6,815 bases of DNA from an uncultured Bacillota bacterium (GTDB taxonomy: Bacteria > Bacillota > JAAYKD01), in contig CALCNS010000053.1 in the NCBI GenBank assembly GCA_937897315.1, positions 1-6,815 of the forward strand, in the 5' to 3' direction. Below the pieces are notes generated by a model, which was given only the letters and a program-made list of their open reading frames with translations, was not told the origin of the DNA and made no database searches. Both the position numbers and the translations under genes were made by a program. This document shows positions 5,513 through 6,815 of the stretch, piece after piece. How positions within the stretch are numbered: position 1 is the first letter of the stretch; every line of letters begins with the position of its first letter.

Positions 5513-6280
5513 TTAATACCCCTTTCTTCTTACCCTAATCCCTTGATTCGCTAAAGCGTTTTTAATTTCTTCCACAGAAAGAGCACCGGTATGAAATACC
5601 GAAGCGGCCAATGCAGCATCTATCGTAGGAATTTTTTCAAACAAATCGATAAAATCCATCAGTGACCCCGCTCCACCGGAAGCCACAACAGGGACTGAAA
5701 TGGTTTCGCAGACTTGTTTGAGAAACTCCAACGCATATCCACTCTGACAACCATCGGTATCGATGGTGTTGACGACCACCTCTCCCGCACCTAAAGCAAC
5801 TCCTCGCTGGATCCAGCTTAAGGCATCTATCCCCGTATCGACTTGCCCACCTTGACGAAACACATGATAAGAAGTCCCTACCTTTGCCACATCGACCGAC
5901 AAAACCACACATTGATTCCCATAACGAAGAGCCGCTTCACGCAAGATCTGGGGATCTGTAATCGCAGCACTATTGACACTCACTTTGTCAGCTCCGGCTT
6001 GTAATACTAGGCGAAAGTCCTCAACACTACGAATGCCTCCACCTACAGTCAATGGGATAAAAAGGGTAGAGGCCACCTTTTTTAGTACATCGATAAATAA
6101 AAAACGGTTTTCTATGGATGCAGTAATATCATAGAACACCAATTCGTCTGCACCTTGTAAGGCATACGCTTCGGCAAGAACAACCGGGTCTCCCATCTCT
6201 TTGATTTGTTGAAATTGGACGCCCTTGACAACCTTTCCATCTCGAATATCGAGACAGGGAATGATTCTTTTTGCTAGCAT
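5513..6280 (-). CDS. hisF: Imidazole glycerol phosphate synthase, cyclase subunit
   Basis: 255 residues, normal HisF length. With the glutaminase HisH it converts PRFAR plus ammonia to imidazole glycerol phosphate and AICAR. It is a half-barrel-duplicated TIM barrel. The catalytic aspartates are D11 (IIPCLDIRDG) and D130 (VLSVDVAK). Other family residues in place are R5, K19, E46 (GADELVF), GGG (80-82), D98 and K99 (AGADKV), Q123, E167, D176 and SGGAG (201-205). Compared with the Thermotoga HisF that I recall, N171, C178 and A183 stand where Thr, Thr and Asp are seen in the loop that reads NTIDTDGCQSGYA here. Asn at 171 also occurs in the E. coli enzyme. The start at 6280 has AAGGAGGT 6 nt upstream and overlaps the hisA end by 7 nt. 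hisH is not in the window. Confidence 0.97.
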   Translation of the reverse strand: MLAKRIIPCLDIRDGKVVKGVQFQQIKEMGDPVVLAEAYALQGADELVFYDITASIENRFLFIDVLKKVASTLFIPLTVGGGIRSVEDFRLVLQAGADKVSVNSAAITDPQILREAALRYGNQCVVLSVDVAKVGTSYHVFRQGGQVDTGIDALSWIQRGVALGAGEVVVNTIDTDGCQSGYALEFLKQVCETISVPVVASGGAGSLMDFIDLFEKIPTIDAALAASVFHTGALSVEEIKNALANQGIRVRRKGY

Positions 6281-6815
6281 GAGCGAACCTCCTTTTGCAG
6301 TTTTACGATGTCACTTAAGTTTATGTGTCCGTCGTAAAGCGCTTTGCCGATGATCATTCCTTCTAGAGGCAGTGAAAGTAGAGTTCGCACTTCTTCTAAA
6401 TGATGTATTCCACCACTAGCGATGATTCCTCCCGGAAAAATCGTAGAATAGCGTCGATACATATGCAGATTGGACCCTTGCATTAAACCATCCCGTGAGA
6501 TGTCGCTACACAGTACGCTTTCTACGCCTTTCTCTTTTAGCTGTTGTAACCAAACCTCCGGATTACCCAGCCCTGTAGTCGTCCAACCTTTTACCATGAT
6601 TTGCTCTTGAAGCACATCCATCGCCACGGTGATTCGTGGACCAAACCGATTGAGCACCTCGGAAAGCAGTGTTGAATTCTCTAGAGCAGCAGTACCCAAC
6701 ACCACTCGAAAAGCACCAAAATCCAGCGCGCGTTCAATCTCGTTTATGGTTCGAAAGCCACCACCAATTTGAACCTTCAAGCGGGTAGAGCGGATCAGAG
6801 ATTGCAACAACTCTG
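6274..6815 (-). CDS. hisA: ProFAR isomerase (5' end cut off by the window edge)
   Basis: The C-terminal 179 complete codons of HisA. About 60 N-terminal residues, including the first catalytic Asp, lie beyond the window. An in-frame TTG at 6810 is internal, not the start, because the GGG motif that follows normally sits about 75-85 residues into the protein. HisA isomerises ProFAR to PRFAR (Amadori rearrangement), the substrate of HisF-HisH; it is a TIM barrel. Family signs, counted from the first full codon, are VQIGGGFRT (14-22), VVLGTAA (37-43), ITVAMDV (61-67) with the second catalytic Asp D66, CSDISRDGLMQGSN (102-115), IASGGIHHLEEV (131-142) and IIGKALYDG (154-162). S103 stands where Thr of the TDISRDGT motif is usual, and Leu replaces its final Thr. 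The TAG stop overlaps hisF by 7 nt, indicating one operon. Confidence 0.95.
   Translation of the reverse strand, partial: ELLQSLIRSTRLKVQIGGGFRTINEIERALDFGAFRVVLGTAALENSTLLSEVLNRFGPRITVAMDVLQEQIMVKGWTTTGLGNPEVWLQQLKEKGVESVLCSDISRDGLMQGSNLHMYRRYSTIFPGGIIASGGIHHLEEVRTLLSLPLEGMIIGKALYDGHINLSDIVKLQKEVRSC

Noticed and set aside
1369..5590. The palindrome ACCGGT occurs ten times (1369, 1459, 1513, 1645, 1945, 2945, 3023, 4005, 4620, 5585), clearly above the one to two expected by chance in 6.8 kb
   Set aside because: Every copy is an in-frame Thr-Gly codon pair (ACC GGT) in a real gene. Codon choice and the TG-rich motifs of these enzymes account for it; spacing is irregular and no operator-like arrangement is seen.
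6274..6810. A full-length protein starting at TTG 6810
   Set aside because: The HisA barrel needs about 60 more N-terminal residues, and the frame remains open to the window edge, so this is a truncated view of hisA.
1..6815. tRNA/rRNA genes, CRISPR arrays, insertion sequences, inverted-repeat ends or phage genes
   Set aside because: None seen. The window is accounted for by core metabolic genes, one riboswitch leader and one signalling gene, with no target duplications or long repeats.

Overview
The window reads almost entirely on the minus strand. It looks like a chromosomal stretch of a moderately AT-rich bacterium, most plausibly a member of the Bacillota (Firmicutes). The grounds are strong AGGAGG-type Shine-Dalgarno sites, head-to-tail overlapping genes, a terminator-type TPP riboswitch, and the cytX-thiM-thiE/thiD salvage arrangement. 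Genus cannot be read from the sequence.

Layout in transcription order (right to left). (1) 6815-4885 is the distal end of a histidine operon: hisA (5' end cut by the window edge), hisF and hisIE, overlapping or 1 nt apart. (2) 4907-4704 is a compact regulatory segment. A sigma-A-like promoter lies in the last codons of hisIE, with the hisIE TGA stop supplying an extended -10 TGn. It is followed by a complete TPP (THI-box) riboswitch aptamer and then a perfect 10-bp intrinsic terminator with a U-tract. (3) 4703-1300 is a three-gene thiamin-precursor salvage operon: cytX (predicted hydroxymethylpyrimidine importer), thiM (hydroxyethylthiazole kinase) and a fused thiE-thiD gene. The genes overlap by 8 and 17 nt, each with a strong internal SD. 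(4) 1299-1195 is a short intergenic gap with no convincing terminator. (5) 1194-1 is the 5' part of a membrane-anchored CHASE4-GGDEF signalling protein, cut off by the window edge before its GGDEF signature.

How the genes work together: CytX would bring in HMP. The ThiD half phosphorylates it twice to HMP-PP, ThiM phosphorylates the thiazole alcohol, and the ThiE half joins the two to thiamin phosphate. A TMP kinase or equivalent for the last step to TPP is not in the window. TPP would shut the operon off through the riboswitch. The his genes encode late-middle steps of histidine synthesis (PRPP-derived intermediates to IGP plus AICAR); HisH, the usual partner of HisF, is not in the window.

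I see no wholly new system here. The parts most worth a second look are the tightly packed his-thi junction, where one element may both end his transcripts and control thi expression, the almost linker-free ThiE-ThiD fusion, and several substitutions in otherwise well-conserved HisF and HisA positions. The longest open frame for cytX starts inside the terminator hairpin, so its start is corrected here to 4703.
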